Shown one piece after another: positions 61,101-64,000 of a DNA stretch of 64,000 bases. Positions within the stretch are counted from its first letter, which is position 1. Every line of letters begins with the position of its first letter. The position numbers and the translations under genes are program-made. Location: assembly GCA_030998225.1 (NCBI GenBank), contig JAPYXD010000382.1:3388575-3452574 (forward strand), given 5' to 3'. Source of the stretch: Diplolepis rosae (lineage: Eukaryota; Arthropoda; Insecta; Hymenoptera; Diplolepididae). Below the pieces are notes generated by a model. It ran no database searches. It was not told the origin of the DNA and saw only the letters and a program-made list of their open reading frames with translations.

Positions 61101-63389
61101 TGATCCTGAACAACGCGCTCATTATAATTGTATTTTAAGTTGTTTTTATTACTATTAATGTATAAATATAAAACAATTTCTGTAAAGTATTGTTTTAATA
61201 ATTTGGTGCATGATTTTGAGCATCGGAGTCTTTGCAACTGCAAAAGAATTTGTTATTGAAAGAGTTAGTGTTCGAATAAGAAAACAAGATCAGACAGATT
61301 ATTATTTATGCGACCTGGCGTATAAACCTGAACAACGTGCTCATTAAAATTGTATTTTAAGTTGTTATTATAACTATTAATGTATAAATATAAAACAATT
61401 TCTGTAAAGTATTGTTTTAATAATTTGGTGCATGATTTTGAGCATCGGAATCTTTGCAACTGCAAATAATTTGTATTTGAAAGAGGTAGTGTTCGACTAA
61501 GAAAAATGTCCCAGCAGATTATTATTTATGCGAAATGTGTATGATCCTGAACAACGGGATCATAAAAAATTCCTTTTTAAGTTGTTTTTATAATTATCAA
61601 TGTATAAATATAAAACAATTTCTGTAAAGTATTGTTTTAATAATCTGGTGCATGATTTTGAGCATCGGAATCTTTGCAACTGCAAAAGAATTTGTTTTTG
61701 AAAGAGATAGTTTTCTAATAAGAAAAAAGATCCGACAGATTATTATTTATGCGACCTGGTGCATGATCCTGAACAACGTGCTCATTAAAATTATATTTTA
61801 AGTTGTCTTTATAACTATTAATGTTTAAATATAAAAAAATTTCTGTAAAGTATTGTTTTAATAATCTGGTGCATGATTTTGAGAATCGGAGTGTTTGAAA
61901 CTGCACAAGAATTTGTTTTTGAAAGAGTTGGTGTTCGATTAAGAAAATAGATCCCACAGATTACTACTTATGCGATCTGGTGCATGATCCTGAACAAAGT
62001 GCTCATTAAAATAGTACTTTAATTTTTCTTTATTACTATTAATGTATAAATATAAAAATATTCTGTAAAGTATTGTTTTAATAATCTGGTGCATGATTTT
62101 GAGAATCGGAGTCTTTGCAACTGCAAAAGAATTTGTTCTTGAAAGAGTTAGTGTACGAATAAGAAAAAAGATCCCACAGATTAATACTTATGCGATCTGG
62201 TGCATGATCCTGAACAACGAGATCATTAAAATTGTATTTTATTTTGTTTTTATGAATATTAATGTATAAGTATAAAACAATTTCTGTAAAGTCTTGTTTC
62301 AATAATCTGGTGCATGATTTTGAGAATCGGAGTCTTTGAAACTGCAAAAGAATTTGTTTTTGAAAGAGTTAGTGTCCGAATAAGAAAAAAGATCCGACAG
62401 ATTATTATTTATGCGACCTGGTGCATGATCCTGAACAACGTGCTCATTAAAATAGTATTTTAAGTTGTCTTTATAACTATTAATGTATAAATATAAAAAA
62501 ATTTCTGTAAAGTATTGTTTTAATAGTCTGGTGTATGATTTTGAGAATCGGAGTCTTTGAAACTGCAAAAGAATTTGCTTTTGAAAGAGTTTGTGTTCGA
62601 ATAAGAAAAAAGATACATAAGATTATTATGTATGCGACCTGGTGTATGATCCAGAACAACGTGGCAAATAAAATGCATTGAAAGTTCTTTTTAAAGCTAT
62701 TAATGTATAAATATAATAATAATACCTGCAAAGTATTGTTTTAGCAATATGGTGCATGATTCGAGGGCTCAAATCTTTACAACTGCAAAAGAATTTGTAT
62801 TTGAAAGAGGTAGTGTTCGACTAAGAAAAATGTCACAGCAGATTAATATTTTAGTTACCAGGTGTATGATCCTGAAAATCTGGGCAATTAAAATGCATTG
62901 TGAGTTGTTTTCATAACTATTAATGTATAAATATAAAGACAATTCCTGCAAAGTATTGTTTTAGCAATCTGGTGCATGATTTTGAGCATCGGAGTCTTTG
63001 CAACTGTAAAAGAATTTGTTCTTGAAAGAGTTAGTGTTCGTATAAGAAAAAATATCCGCAGATTATTATTTATGCGACCTGGTGCATGATCCTGAACAAC
63101 GTGATCAATTAAATTGTATTTAAGTTGTCTTTATAACTATTAATGTATAAATATAAAACAATTTCTGTAAAGTATTGTTTTAATAATCTGGTGCATGATT
63201 TTGAGAATCGGAGTCTTTGCAACTGCAAAAGAATTTGTTTTTGAAAGAGTTAGTGTTCGAATAAGAAGAAAGATCCCACAGATTATTATTTTTTGCGAAC
63301 AGGTGCATGAACCTGAACAACTTGCTCATTAAAATTGGATTTTGAGTTGTTTTTATAACTATTAATGTATTAATATAAAACAATTCCTG

Positions 63390-64000
63390 GAAAATATTGC
63401 ACTAATATTCTCAGGTGCATGATTTTGAGCATCGGAGTCTTTGGTAAACTGCAACATAATTTGTATTTGAAAGAGGTAGTGTTCGACTAAGAAAAAATGT
63501 TCCAGCAGATTATTATTTATGCGACCTGGTGTATGATCCCAGTTGAACATCGGGATCATTAAAAATTCCTCTTTAAGTTGTTTTTATAATTATTAATGTA
63601 TAAATATAAAAACATTTCTGTAAAGTATTGTTTCAATAATCTGGTGCATGATTTTGAGCATCGGAGTCTTTGCAACTGTAAAAAAATTTGTTTTTGAAAG
63701 AGATAGTGTTCTAATAAGAAAAAAGTTCCATTCACAGATTATTATTTAAGAGACCAGGTTTATGATCCTGAACAACGGGATCATTAAAATTATATTTTAT
63801 TTTGTTTTTATAACTATTAATATATAAAATATAAAAAAATTTCTGTAAATATTGTTTTAATAATCTGGTGCATGATTTTGAGCATCGGATTCTTTGCAAC
63901 TGCAAAAGAATTTGTTATTGAAAAGAGTTAGTGTTCGAGTAATAAGAAAATATGTTACAGCAGATTATTATTTTAGCGATCACAATGGTGCATGATCCTG
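63390..64000. repeat. Satellite with an excess of small insertions at the window end
   Basis: Compared with the nearly identical stretch at 59645-60000, this end carries many 1-5-base insertions: ATTCTCAGG for ATTCAGG, TTTGGTAAACTGC for TTTGCAACTGC, GATCCCAGTTGAAC for GATCCTGAAC, GTTCCATTCACAG for GTTCCGACAG, and GCGATCACAATGGTG for GCGACCTGGTG. Such changes are rare elsewhere in the array. Sequencing or assembly error at a read or contig end is the likeliest cause. Confidence 0.65.

Larger units (their letters stand above)
34951..64000. repeat. Right satellite array, family R, ~199-221-bp monomers
   Basis: About 130 head-to-tail monomers in the same orientation as the left array, running off the right edge. 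Hallmarks are CTGGTGCATGATTTTGAGCA plus a TCGGAGTCTTTGCAACTGC segment in the A half, and CTGGTGCATGATCCTGAACA or the GTGTATG form in the B half. Typical spacing is 221 bp, for example the repeated start at 45513 and 45734. Family R clearly shares the A-B plan with family L but differs at many positions. No other gene, RNA or mobile element was seen in these 29 kb. Short recurring reading frames are by-products of the repeat. Confidence 0.97.

Noticed and set aside
34951..64000. A possible repetitive protein gene made of ~89-codon frames
   Set aside because: Same reason as the left array: neighbouring frames overlap out of phase, lack a shared start, and are disrupted by ordinary monomer variation.
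1..64000. CRISPR array
   Set aside because: The repeats are long, contiguous and diverged, with no spacer-repeat alternation, and the inserted element is a eukaryotic retrotransposon.

Overview
The window is eukaryotic, probably from an insect genome. It is a very long AT-rich satellite DNA array interrupted once by a degraded Ty3/Gypsy-type (Metaviridae) LTR retrotransposon. I see no cellular gene, tRNA or rRNA. The insect assignment is an inference from the element's style and the large tandem array; I could not identify the species.

Layout. (1) Positions 1-24526: left satellite array, family L, about 110 monomers of ~221 bp. It holds several longer-period duplications and a more divergent zone at ~20.7-23.9 kb. 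At ~23.95 kb the monomers switch to the type that dominates the right side (family R). (2) Positions 24527-34950: the retrotransposon, on the minus strand. In its own 5'-3' direction it reads: 5' LTR (34284-34950), primer binding site (34264-34281), a 1.5-kb leader with a striking cluster of a short motif, gag, a -1 frameshift site, pol (protease, reverse transcriptase, RNase H, integrase), a third ORF of 519 codons, polypurine tract (25047-25058) and a 3' LTR (24527-25046) that appears to have lost its last ~146 bp. (3) Positions 34951-64000: right satellite array, family R, same orientation. It has a 199-bp subfamily near the element and ~221-bp monomers beyond.

The element is dead. I count eight lesions in gag and pol: two stops in gag, a frameshift before protease, a stop in RNase H, a frameshift and a stop in integrase, an integrase deletion that removes the catalytic Glu region, and a stop before the integrase C-terminus. 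The third ORF has none. The LTRs differ at about 14 substitutions and one indel over the ~520 shared bases (~2.7% by hand count). No target-site duplication is visible and the satellite phase is broken across the insertion, as expected if the 3' LTR end and adjacent satellite were deleted together.

The satellite has internal structure. Each ~221-bp monomer is an ancient dimer of two ~110-bp halves (A and B), about three quarters identical over their first ~57 positions. Runs of B-B and B-B-B and an A/B hybrid show that halves still recombine. Both halves carry an inverted repeat at the same place, in several variants with matching changes in both arms. The most unusual items are the third ORF with its Cys-rich core, the eleven-copy motif cluster in the leader, and the half-unit and dyad organisation of the satellite.
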